Shown: positions 7,692 through 14,209 of the stretch, piece by piece
Position numbering within the stretch: the stretch's first letter is position 1
How the letters are laid out: every line of letters begins with the position of its first letter
Assembly: GCA_041946865.1 (NCBI GenBank)
Contig: JBHGBF010000136.1
Location: forward strand, 1-14,501
Source: RPQK01 sp041946865
Lineage (GTDB): Bacteria; Acidobacteriota; UBA6911; RPQK01
DNA: 14,501 bases
Direction of reading: 5' to 3'
The notes under the pieces: generated by a model
What the model was told of the DNA's origin: nothing
Seen by the model: only the letters and a program-made list of their open reading frames with translations
The model's database searches: none
Position numbers and translations under genes: made by a program

Positions 7692-7901
7692 ATGGGCAAA
7701 GCATTAATGATTATCGGGCTGGCTCTGTTCCTTGTCGGCCTGGTGCTGACTTTCCTGCCTAACACACGACTGGGTCGCCTGCCGGGCGACATCGTTATCC
7801 GGCGTGAGAACTGGAGCTTTTACTTTCCGATCGTGACCAGTATCCTCCTGAGCGTCTTCCTGACCCTGCTGCTGTGGCTCATCTCCTGGCTGCGCAGGTG
7901 A
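7692..7901 (+). CDS. DUF2905 family small membrane protein
   Basis: A 69-residue protein matching the DUF2905 pattern I recall: an N-terminal transmembrane helix (about 4-22), a conserved RLGRLPGDIVIRREN loop (26-40), FYFPIVTSILLS (48-59) and a second helix (about 47-67). The function is unknown in the family. AGGA upstream of ATG 7692 serves as ribosome binding site, and the gene begins 6 bp after the sucD stop. Its own 3' end contains AGGTGA, which overlaps its stop codon and can serve as the ribosome binding site for the next gene. Both ends are therefore tightly packed in the sucCD operon. Confidence 0.85.
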   Translation: MGKALMIIGLALFLVGLVLTFLPNTRLGRLPGDIVIRRENWSFYFPIVTSILLSVFLTLLLWLISWLRR

Positions 7902-7904
7902 AGC

Positions 7905-8906
7905 TTGATTCCGGTGCCCGCCAACCCGATCACCTTTGCCGAATACATGCAACGGTGTCTGTACGATCCGGTCCACGGCTATTACACGTCCGGGCGGCAG
8001 GTGTTCGGACCGGCGGGCGATTTTTACACGTCGGCGCATACGCACCGGCTGTTTGCTGAGATCCTGGCCGATGCCTTTGTGGAGCTGCTGCGTAGTCTGG
8101 ACACCGGAGGCGGCCCCGTTCAGCTCGTCGAATTAGGCCCCGGCGACCGGAGTCTCGCGAACAATATCTTGTCGTGTCTCGAACAGACGCATCCCGCGGT
8201 GGCCGGCAGGCTCCAGTACGTTCCGATCGAGGTTAACGGCGCCCTCCCCGACACGATCCGCGGGCTTGTTTTCTCGAACGAGTTCTTTGACGCGCTGCCG
8301 GTTCATCGCGTGCGGGTGCACAATGGCCGGGTGCACGAGCTGTACGTGCAGGCCGATGCGGCCGGGCAAATCGCCGAAACCGAGGGCCCGCTTTCGGACA
8401 GCCGGATTGCGCGGTACATGGAGATCGCGTTCGGCCGCCTGCGCGAAGGATGGGAATACGAAGTCAACCTGCGGATGGTCGAATGCCTCGAGGACCTCAA
8501 CCGGCGCATCGGGCAGGCCTGGGTGTTCACGATAGATTACGGTTTCTTGCGCGAGGAATACGGCGAAGCGGACCGTCGCGCCGGGACTTTGCTGTCTTAC
8601 TCACGTCATCGCGCGGTTGACGATCCTTATTCACACCCCGGCGAGCAGGACTTGACCGCGCACGTGAATTTCAGCGTCATGATCGAGACCGGGCGGATGC
8701 TCGGCTGGCTCGATCATGGGCTGAAAAGCCAGCGCGAATTCATGAACGAGAAGGGATTGGCCGAAAGACTCAAGCGCATGGAACAGAGTTTCCGGGAGCT
8801 GAACGCCGACCGGGTCGAAGAACTGCTGCAGCTGAAGCGACTGTTAGAACCGGGAGGTATCTCGGATGTCATGCGAGTCCTCGTGCAGGAGGTGCGGGTG
8901 CGCTGA
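7905..8906 (+). CDS. MidA/NDUFAF7 (DUF185) family SAM-dependent methyltransferase
   Basis: 333 residues, family length. The mitochondrial relative NDUFAF7 methylates an arginine of a complex I subunit; the bacterial role is not settled. Visible signatures are ITFAEYMQRCLYDPVHGYY (9-27), GPAGDFYTSA (35-44), the SAM-binding strand LVELGPGDRSL (74-84), SNEFFDALPV (124-133), TIDYGF (209-214) and PGEQDLTAHVNF (245-256). The usual GxGxG of motif I reads GPGDR, with Arg where the last Gly is expected. The start is TTG at 7905, three bases after the DUF2905 stop, with AGGTGA directly upstream. The conserved ITFAEYM block lies before the first in-frame ATG (about 7947), so the early TTG is favoured. 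Co-transcription with sucCD is likely. Its target protein cannot be read from the sequence. Confidence 0.87.
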   Translation: MIPVPANPITFAEYMQRCLYDPVHGYYTSGRQVFGPAGDFYTSAHTHRLFAEILADAFVELLRSLDTGGGPVQLVELGPGDRSLANNILSCLEQTHPAVAGRLQYVPIEVNGALPDTIRGLVFSNEFFDALPVHRVRVHNGRVHELYVQADAAGQIAETEGPLSDSRIARYMEIAFGRLREGWEYEVNLRMVECLEDLNRRIGQAWVFTIDYGFLREEYGEADRRAGTLLSYSRHRAVDDPYSHPGEQDLTAHVNFSVMIETGRMLGWLDHGLKSQREFMNEKGLAERLKRMEQSFRELNADRVEELLQLKRLLEPGGISDVMRVLVQEVRVR

Positions 8907-8990
8907 CAGGTGCTCCGCAGCCTGGCTTGAAGGTCCTGGAAGGATGAGGCGTTCCCTGGAAAGGAATCACGTTGCCGGCGGCTGCCCGTC

Positions 8991-9019
8991 TTGCCGGTCC
9001 GGCGCTGGTGCAGTAAAAT
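8991..9019 (+). promoter_or_regulatory. Sigma70-like promoter for the 54-residue ORF
   Basis: TTGCCG at 8991-8996, then exactly 17 bp, then TAAAAT at 9014-9019. The -35 matches 4 of 6 and the -10 matches 5 of 6 of the sigma70 consensus. The expected start site is near 9026, leaving a short leader before the ATG at 9042 that contains the GGAGAG ribosome binding site. Confidence 0.55.
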
Positions 9020-9041
9020 CTCTGCCGTGATGGAGAGTGAA

Positions 9042-9206
9042 ATGACCGTCCTTATCGTCATCTGGGTGATCCTGCTGCTCGTCTTCGCGCTCGTTTACTG
9101 GAAACCCGGCTACCGGAGCTCCGAAGCCATGGTAAGGCGGTATCCGGCCGGCCGAAGAGCAGACGGGTCCAGCCAGGATTCGACGAAAGCCGACCAGGCA
9201 GCCTGA
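9042..9206 (+). CDS. Small single-pass membrane protein, hypothetical
   Basis: Probable 54-residue protein of unknown family. Residues 2-20 form one strongly hydrophobic helix (TVLIVIWVILLLVFALVYW), followed by KPGYRSSEAM and a charged, hydrophilic tail (RRYPAGRRADGSSQDSTKAD). Orientation by the positive-inside rule would put the tail in the cytoplasm. I chose ATG 9042 because GGAGAG sits directly upstream and the TTGCCG-17-TAAAAT promoter ends about 22 bp before it; the frame could open at 8991, but that start lies within the promoter. It sits between the MidA-type gene and the minus-strand tRNA. I do not recognise a homologue. Confidence 0.5.
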   Translation: MTVLIVIWVILLLVFALVYWKPGYRSSEAMVRRYPAGRRADGSSQDSTKADQAA

Positions 9207-9252
9207 TCGCAACCTCCGGCACGCCACTCGCATCTTGATCAATAAAAAACGG

Positions 9253-9280
9253 AAGTCAGGAGTGAGAAGTCAGGAGCCAG
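9253..9280. repeat. Degenerate heptanucleotide tandem repeat
   Basis: Four consecutive 7-nt units: AAGTCAG, GAGTGAG, AAGTCAG, GAGCCAG. Units 1 and 3 are identical; units 2 and 4 differ from the consensus RAGTCAG by one or two bases. The tract lies just after an A-rich stretch (9241-9249) in the spacer downstream of the tRNA. It looks like a remnant of a heptad repeat array; no role is evident. Confidence 0.5.
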
Positions 9281-9350
9281 ACGGAGCACGCGGGACTGTC
9301 ACTGGATTTCTGGCCGCGCAGTTCTGGTTTTCTGTCTTTTCCAAGGGGGA

Positions 9351-9427
9351 TGGTGGGCGATACTGGGTTCGAACCAGTGACCTCCGCCGTGTGAAGACGG
9401 CGCTCTAACCAACTGAGCTAATCGCCC
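9351..9427 (-). tRNA. tRNA-Val (anticodon CAC), CCA encoded
   Basis: Reads as a full cloverleaf on the minus strand. The acceptor stem GGGCGAT/ATCGCCC pairs at all 7 positions; the D arm is GCTC-AGTTGGTTA-GAGC. The anticodon stem CCGTC/GGCGG has one G-T pair and a loop TTCACAC, giving anticodon CAC for GUG valine codons. The variable region is AGGTC, and the T arm ACTGG-TTCGAAC-CCAGT has perfect pairing. The discriminator A and the CCA tail (9351-9353) are encoded. Identity as valine follows from the anticodon. No clear intrinsic terminator is seen downstream. Confidence 0.97.
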
Positions 9428-9438
9428 GAAGAATCGCT

Positions 9439-9468
9439 ATTTTATTCAGCCAAGGTACCAGGTGTCAA
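9439..9468 (-). promoter_or_regulatory. Strong sigma70-like promoter of tRNA-Val
   Basis: On the minus strand, TTGACA (9463-9468, perfect -35) is followed by 18 bp and TAAAAT (9439-9444, 5 of 6). Transcription should begin near 9432, about 5 nt before the mature tRNA end at 9427. The -35 box directly abuts the ATG of the plus-strand ypdA gene at 9469. Confidence 0.75.
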
Positions 9469-10470
9469 ATGGACCAGTTGCGTGACCTGATCATCATCGG
9501 TGCAGGCCCGGCGGGCCTGGCCTGCGGAATCGAAGCCAGGCGGCACGGAATCGATTTCCTGATCATCGAGAAGGGAGTGGTGGTGAACTCGTTGTACCAC
9601 TATCCCACTCATATGACCTTTTTTACAACCGCGGACCTGCTCGAAATCGGCGACGTCCCGATGATCGTCTCCGCGGAGAAGCCGAAACGACTGGATGGGC
9701 TGACATACTATCGACGGGTCGCCGACCAGTATCAGCTGCCGATCCGAGACTACGAAGAAGTTCTCGGCATCAGCGGTGTCGAAGGCGACTTCCGTGTCGT
9801 CACCCGAGACCGCCTGATGGTCGATCACTGCCACCGGGCTCGCCGCATCGTCATCGCCACCGGTTATTACGCCAATCCCAATCGGCTGGGGATACCGGGG
9901 GAGCAGTCGAGCAAGGTCAGCCACTATTACCGCGATGCGCACCCCTACTTCCGCAAGAAGGTGATGGTCGTCGGGGGCAAGAACTCCGCTGCCCTGGCCG
10001 CGCTCGAGCTCTATCGAAACGGGGCCAACGAAGTCACTCTGGTGCATCGCGCCGGGGCGATGAGCAACGACGTGAAATACTGGATTTTGCCGGACATCAA
10101 CAACCGCATCAAGAACGGCGAAATCAAGGCCTATTTCAATACCCGGCTGGTTGAAATCCGTGACACTGAAGTTGTTCTGGCGACCCCCGAGGGGATGAAG
10201 ACAGTGGAGAATGATTTCGTCCTGCTCATGACCGGATATCACCCGGACGTGAGCTTTCTCCGTCAAGTGGGAATCGAGATCGAAGCGGACAACCTCGTAC
10301 CGCGGCATAACCCGGAGACGTTAGAAAGCAACGTGAAAGGGATTTATCTGGCCGGCGCCATTCTATCGGGGAAAAACACCAACTCGATTTTCATCGAGAA
10401 TGGCCGCTTCCACGGAAGTCTGATTTTCAGGCACTGGCCAAAGGAAGGAACCGACAAACCGACGGAGTGA
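9469..10470 (+). CDS. ypdA: YpdA family FAD/NADPH flavoprotein (putative bacillithiol disulfide reductase)
   Basis: 333 residues of the thioredoxin-reductase-like two-dinucleotide fold without a CxxC redox pair. FAD-binding IIIGAGPAGLACG (8-20); the YpdA signature EKGVVVNSLYHYPTHMTFF (34-52); NADPH-binding VVGGKNSAALAALELYR (167-183); ATGYYANP (130-137); and the C-terminal FAD contact GIYLAGAILSGKNTNSIF (291-308). In Firmicutes, YpdA regenerates bacillithiol from its disulfide using NADPH. The Cys that those proteins carry after the first glycines (GGGPCGL) is Ala15 here, with the nearest Cys at 19. The start is ATG 9469 with AGGTG upstream. The gene overlaps the GTG of a possible extended hflX start at its stop codon. 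No bacillithiol synthesis gene is in the window, so the substrate is inferred. Confidence 0.88.
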   Translation: MDQLRDLIIIGAGPAGLACGIEARRHGIDFLIIEKGVVVNSLYHYPTHMTFFTTADLLEIGDVPMIVSAEKPKRLDGLTYYRRVADQYQLPIRDYEEVLGISGVEGDFRVVTRDRLMVDHCHRARRIVIATGYYANPNRLGIPGEQSSKVSHYYRDAHPYFRKKVMVVGGKNSAALAALELYRNGANEVTLVHRAGAMSNDVKYWILPDINNRIKNGEIKAYFNTRLVEIRDTEVVLATPEGMKTVENDFVLLMTGYHPDVSFLRQVGIEIEADNLVPRHNPETLESNVKGIYLAGAILSGKNTNSIFIENGRFHGSLIFRHWPKEGTDKPTE

Positions 10471-10523
10471 CAAAACTGACGGAACGTTGCCTGATCCAAC
10501 GGTTCATGAGTCAGTTTGTCGGG

Positions 10524-10539
10524 CCGGCCAGTGGGCCGG
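10524..10539. other. Hairpin ahead of the hflX start
   Basis: CCGGCC (10524-10529) and GGCCGG (10534-10539) form a perfect 6-bp stem with loop AGTG, between the ypdA stop and the preferred hflX ATG. It could be a leader structure or a processing/attenuation element; a T-rich stretch (ATTTTT) follows about 10 nt later. Confidence 0.35.
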
Positions 10540-10562
10540 TTCAGTCGATTTTTGAGAGGCAG

Positions 10563-11855
10563 ATGGAACAGACAGCCGAACCACGTGAGCGCGCGATCCT
10601 TGTCGGTTTTTGCCGGGACTCGCGCGAGCGTGCCGCCGAGGAGGAATCGCTCGAGGAGCTTGCCGAGTTGACAACCAGCGCGGGCGGCGAGGTGGCCGAT
10701 GCCCTGGTTCAGGAGCGGGCCAGGCCGGACCCGGCCTACCTCATCGGCCAGGGCAAGCTCGAGGAAATCCGCGAATCGCTGCTGATTGAGCAGGCCAACC
10801 TGGTCGTCTTCAACGAAGACCTGACTCCGGCTCAGCTCAGAAACCTCGAACACTCCCTCGACACCAAGGTGATCGACCGGGCCGAATTGATACTCGATAT
10901 TTTTGCGCAGCGGGCGCGCAGCAGTGAAGGCAAGCTGCAGGTCGAGGTGGCACAGCTGGAATACTTGCTGCCGCGGCTGGCCGGACGCGGCGTCCAGCTC
11001 TCGCGCCTGGGCGGCGGAATCGGCACCCGGGGGCCGGGCGAAACGCGTCTGGAAGTGGACCGCCGGCACATCCGTTCCCGCATCTCTCGGATCAAGGCCG
11101 AGCTGGCCAGGCTCGAAGAGAGGAGGGGCCTGCAGCGCCAGAAACGCCGAGGTGTTCCGATACCGACCGTCAGTCTGGTCGGCTATACCAACGCCGGGAA
11201 GTCCACGCTGTTCAACCGTCTGACCAACGAGACAGCTTTCGTCAGCTCGCGGATGTTCGCGACACTGGATCCGCTGGTGCGGCGCATCTCCCTGGAGTCG
11301 GGCCAGGAGATCCTGCTCAGCGATACCGTCGGGTTCATCCGCAAATTGCCGCCTACGCTGGTGGCCGCCTTTCATGCCACGCTCGAGGAGACCGTTCAGG
11401 CGAATCTGCTGCTTCACGTCATTGACGTCTCGCGAGAGAACTGCGAGGAGCTTCGGGAAGCTGTTTACGAGGTGCTGGACGAGATCGGGGCGGGCTCGTC
11501 GAACGTCCTCGAAGTCTACAACAAAGTTGATCTCGTCGCCGGCCCGCCTCAGGTCGAGACGGAAAAGGAATGCGTGCTCATTTCAGCGAAGACGGGGGAG
11601 GGAATTGAGGACCTCCGTTCGAAGATGAGCGGGATGATCAATCGGGGCCTACATCCCGTTGACCTCCTGCTGCCGCTGAACCGGGGCGATATCGTTTCCC
11701 AGATCCGAGACCGGGCGATAGTCGAAAAGGAGGAGTACACTGAGTCGGGGATCCGAGTCAGGGCTGCTCTCGCTCCGGCGGATCTGGGCCGATTTCAGGA
11801 ATTCATTGTCGTCGAGAAGGCGCCGGCGCGTCGAGGCCGAGGGAAAAGAGCCTGA
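10563..11855 (+). CDS. hflX: GTPase HflX
   Basis: Ribosome-associated GTPase, known in E. coli to split stalled or heat-damaged 70S ribosomes. The N-terminal domain includes YLIGQGKLEEI (59-69), LTPAQLRNLE (87-96), VIDRAELILDIFAQRA (103-118) and the glycine-rich GGGIGTRGPGETRLEVDRR (150-168). The G domain has GYTNAGKS (207-214), TLD near 234-236, DTVGFI (254-259), NKVD (320-323) and SAK (341-343). I chose ATG 10563, preceded by GAGAGG, because it gives 430 residues and about 9 residues before RAILVG, as in E. coli HflX. An in-frame GTG at 10467 overlapping the ypdA stop (GTGA) would add 32 residues of no recognisable homology. A DNA-contiguous der gene follows after 33 bp. Confidence 0.95.
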   Translation: MEQTAEPRERAILVGFCRDSRERAAEEESLEELAELTTSAGGEVADALVQERARPDPAYLIGQGKLEEIRESLLIEQANLVVFNEDLTPAQLRNLEHSLDTKVIDRAELILDIFAQRARSSEGKLQVEVAQLEYLLPRLAGRGVQLSRLGGGIGTRGPGETRLEVDRRHIRSRISRIKAELARLEERRGLQRQKRRGVPIPTVSLVGYTNAGKSTLFNRLTNETAFVSSRMFATLDPLVRRISLESGQEILLSDTVGFIRKLPPTLVAAFHATLEETVQANLLLHVIDVSRENCEELREAVYEVLDEIGAGSSNVLEVYNKVDLVAGPPQVETEKECVLISAKTGEGIEDLRSKMSGMINRGLHPVDLLLPLNRGDIVSQIRDRAIVEKEEYTESGIRVRAALAPADLGRFQEFIVVEKAPARRGRGKRA

Positions 11856-11888
11856 CCTGCGGCCCTGTCCGGAGGGGAAGCCAAAGCC

Positions 11889-13211
11889 ATGTTCCGTGTC
11901 GCGATAGTCGGCAGACCCAACGTCGGTAAGTCCACCCTGTTTAACCGGCTGACGCAGTCCCGCAAGGCCATCGTGGGCGATGAACCGGGGATCACACGCG
12001 ACCGTTTGTATGAAAGGGCGCGTTGGGATCATAAGGAATTCGAAGTCATCGACACGGGCGGGATGATACCCGGGGAAAGCGCGATCATTCCCGAGCAGGT
12101 CCTCGAGCAGGCCCGCGTGGCGATGGAGGAAGCCAACCTGATCCTCTTTGTGGTCGACGTTCGCGACGGTTTGACTCCCCTCGACGAAGCGCTCAATTCC
12201 CTGATCCGTTCAACGGGCAAGGACTACCTCGTGGTGGTGAACAAGGTCGACGCGCCGCGCCTCGAGCCGGACGCGCTCCAGTTTTACGCCTTCGGAGTCG
12301 ATTTGTTGTACCCGATATCCGCCGAGCACAAGGACGGTTTGTCCGAGCTGATCGAGGAGATCCTGGCACGCGTTCCCGAAGGCGTTCCCAGTGAGATAGA
12401 CAAATCCGAAATCAGGATCGCGATTGTCGGCCGGCCGAATGTAGGTAAATCCTCATTGCTCAACCGGCTTTTGGGTGAGGAAAGAGCAATCGTCACCGAA
12501 ATACCCGGGACTACGCGAGACGCGGTCGACAGTACCCTGACGGTCGCCGGCCAGGCCTACCGGTTGATTGACACAGCCGGTATCCGGCGCAAGGGCAAAA
12601 CGGAGCTGATGGCGGAGAAACTGAGCGTGGTCATGGCACGAAAGAGCCTGGCGCGAGCCGACGTGGCGCTCTTGCTGCTTGACGCGGTGGAAGGAGCCAC
12701 CCATCTGGATGCGACTATCGGCGGATATGCTGACGAGGCCGGGGCGTCGATCCTGATCGTTGTCAACAAGTGGGACGTCGTGGAACGCGACACCTACACA
12801 GCCCAGCGACTGGAGGGCGAGTTCCGCGAAAAGATGCGTTTCCTCGACTACGCGCCGATGATTTTCGTTTCGGCGAAAACCGGGCTCCGGGTCCCGAAGA
12901 TTCTCGAGTTGATCAAGAAGGCCCACGCCGCAAGGTCCATCCGAGTCCCGACGGCTGAGCTGAATGAATACCTCGGGACGGAAGTGCAGGCGAACCTCCG
13001 GCGGGGGCACAGCAGGCAGAGCAAGTTTCCGCTGAAGTACGCGGCGCAGGTGAGTGTCTCCCCTCCGAAGTTCGTCGTCTTTGTGCGGGGAGGCGAGAAG
13101 TTGCATTTTTCAACGGAACGGTTCCTGGTCAACCAGTTGCGCGACCGGTACGGTTTCTACGCCACCCCGATCCGGATCGTCCAGCGGCTGCGCAGTCGCG
13201 CCAGAGTTTGA
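11889..13211 (+). CDS. der: Ribosome biogenesis GTPase Der (EngA)
   Basis: Essential double GTPase acting in 50S subunit assembly. Two tandem G domains and a C-terminal KH-like domain are all present in 440 residues, the normal length. G domain 1: GRPNVGKS (8-15), DTGG (55-58), NKVD (118-121). G domain 2: GRPNVGKS (181-188), DTAG (228-231), NKWD (293-296), SAK (328-330). The KH-like domain (about 350-440) has LKYAAQVSVSPPKFVVF and a conserved LRDRYGF-TPIRI end. GGAGGGG lies about 13 bases before ATG 11889. Its placement directly behind hflX puts two ribosome GTPases in one likely transcript. No unusual residue is seen. Confidence 0.98.
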   Translation: MFRVAIVGRPNVGKSTLFNRLTQSRKAIVGDEPGITRDRLYERARWDHKEFEVIDTGGMIPGESAIIPEQVLEQARVAMEEANLILFVVDVRDGLTPLDEALNSLIRSTGKDYLVVVNKVDAPRLEPDALQFYAFGVDLLYPISAEHKDGLSELIEEILARVPEGVPSEIDKSEIRIAIVGRPNVGKSSLLNRLLGEERAIVTEIPGTTRDAVDSTLTVAGQAYRLIDTAGIRRKGKTELMAEKLSVVMARKSLARADVALLLLDAVEGATHLDATIGGYADEAGASILIVVNKWDVVERDTYTAQRLEGEFREKMRFLDYAPMIFVSAKTGLRVPKILELIKKAHAARSIRVPTAELNEYLGTEVQANLRRGHSRQSKFPLKYAAQVSVSPPKFVVFVRGGEKLHFSTERFLVNQLRDRYGFYATPIRIVQRLRSRARV

Positions 13212-13261
13212 GAGGCCGTCGCTCTGTTCGTGTGCGTTTGGGCGGCTCGTGGACCCTTTCC

Positions 13262-13282
13262 TTGGAGTAATTTCATCTCCAA
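13262..13282. other. Hairpin downstream of der
   Basis: TTGGAG (13262-13267) and CTCCAA (13277-13282) can pair with a 9-nt loop in the spacer after der. No T run follows, so it is not a classical intrinsic terminator. Otherwise the 189-bp spacer 13212-13400 holds the ihfA promoter and nothing else recognised. Confidence 0.3.
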
Positions 13283-13329
13283 ATGAACGCAAAAGCCTGA
13301 CGATAAATCAGAATCCGTCACACTAATCC

Positions 13330-13374
13330 TTGACACCCACGGGGGACGTGCTTAATATGAGCCCACCGGGGCTC
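13330..13374 (+). promoter_or_regulatory. Sigma70-like promoter of the IHF gene with a +1 palindrome
   Basis: A perfect -35 TTGACA (13330-13335), 17-bp spacer and TAATAT (13353-13358, 4 of 6) place a start site near 13365. The inverted repeat GAGCCC (13359-13364) / GGGCTC (13369-13374) with a 4-nt centre straddles that start site, where a repressor or architectural protein could bind. The leader to the ATG at 13401 would be about 36 nt and includes GGGGGAAGGGG as ribosome binding site. Confidence 0.7.
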
Positions 13375-13400
13375 CAACAGTAAGACGGGGGAAGGGGTTC

Positions 13401-13667
13401 ATGATTAAGGCCCACTTAGCTCAGATCGTTCACGAGACACACGGCGGAATTTCGCAGCGCGAAGCCAAAGGCCTGGTGGAGACCATTATCGGACTGCTGA
13501 AGAACCGGCTGACCCGGGGCGAGGCCGTCAAGCTTTCCGGCTTCGGATCCTTGCGGGTAATGAACAGAAAGAGCCGCGTCGGAAGGAACCCGCGCGACGG
13601 GTCTCGGATCCAGCTTGCTCCCAGCAAGTACGTCGTCTTCCGGCCCTCACGCACGTTGCAGTTTTGA
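13401..13667 (+). CDS. ihfA: HU/IHF family DNA-bending protein (IHF alpha-like)
   Basis: An 88-residue nucleoid-associated protein. It shows the HU/IHF fold order: two N-terminal helices (1-40), VKLSGFGSL (43-51), the beta-arm GRNPRDG (61-67) with the DNA-intercalating proline P64, and VVFRPSRTL (78-86). The GRNP arm and FRPS end, together with the adjacent MerR gene, favour IHF alpha over HU. IHF normally acts as a dimer that bends DNA sharply at specific sites, helping promoters, replication and recombination. ATG 13401 is preceded by GAAGGGG, and a TTGACA promoter lies upstream. The C terminus is short compared with E. coli IHF alpha, lacking about 10 trailing residues. A homodimeric HU-like role cannot be excluded. 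Confidence 0.88.
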   Translation: MIKAHLAQIVHETHGGISQREAKGLVETIIGLLKNRLTRGEAVKLSGFGSLRVMNRKSRVGRNPRDGSRIQLAPSKYVVFRPSRTLQF

Positions 13668-13676
13668 CGCGTTCAG

Positions 13677-14159
13677 ATGCCCAGATACCCGAAGAAACTG
13701 TTCTACAAGATAGGGGAAGTATGCGAGATCTGCGGGGTCGAGGCGCATGTTCTGCGCTACTGGGAATCAGAGTTCTCGGCGCTGTCACCCACCCGTAACA
13801 AGTCCGGCCAGCGGATCTATCGCAGTAAAGACCTGGAAATCATCGACACCATCAAGCGGTTGCTCTACCAGGAAGGGTACACCATAGCCGGCGCGGGCCG
13901 CCGCCTCCTGGAACAAGGCCTGGTCAACGGCCAGGAGCTCCCCTTGCGAAAGCGCAAGGTCAGCCCCGCTCAGACACTTTCCGAGATCAAACAAAACCTC
14001 GATGAAATCGTGGAGATTCTCGACAGGCATCACCCAAAGGCCAGCGAGCCGGACAGGCGGGCGGCCCCCTCTCAGCCAAATGCCGGCACGCAGCTGATCA
14101 TGTCCGATATCCTCCTCAAGGATCCCGAACCGGAACCGGACAAGGCTGAAAAACGGTAG
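13677..14159 (+). CDS. MerR family transcriptional regulator
   Basis: 160 residues with an N-terminal MerR winged helix-turn-helix: FYKIGEVCEICGVEAHVLRY (9-28), WESEF (29-33), SPTRNKSGQRIYRSKDLEII (37-56), and the helix RLLYQEGYTIAGAGRRLL (61-78). The second half is a short predicted coiled stretch (SEIKQNLDEIVEILDRHH, 102-119) and a charged, probably disordered tail. No metal-binding cysteine cluster or known ligand domain is seen, so the signal it senses is unknown. It starts 9 bp after the IHF stop, with no Shine-Dalgarno, suggesting coupled translation. An IHF alpha gene followed by such a regulator is a pairing I recall from deltaproteobacteria and Acidobacteria. Confidence 0.88.
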   Translation: MPRYPKKLFYKIGEVCEICGVEAHVLRYWESEFSALSPTRNKSGQRIYRSKDLEIIDTIKRLLYQEGYTIAGAGRRLLEQGLVNGQELPLRKRKVSPAQTLSEIKQNLDEIVEILDRHHPKASEPDRRAAPSQPNAGTQLIMSDILLKDPEPEPDKAEKR

Positions 14160-14209
14160 GACCAGGCGTGCGCCGCCCCTAATCCGTCGATAAGGAAGCG
14201 TTCACCCAC

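Noticed and set aside
9442..10308. Minus-strand 288-residue open frame
   Set aside because: Antisense to ypdA with no protein-family features; it would also overlap the tRNA promoter.
10344..11417. Minus-strand 357-residue open frame
   Set aside because: Long but antisense to ypdA/hflX, with Gln/Arg/Leu-rich composition typical of a reversed high-GC gene; no ribosome binding site or motif.
12453..13106. Minus-strand 217-residue open frame
   Set aside because: Antisense to der, which has every expected motif; the reverse frame has none.
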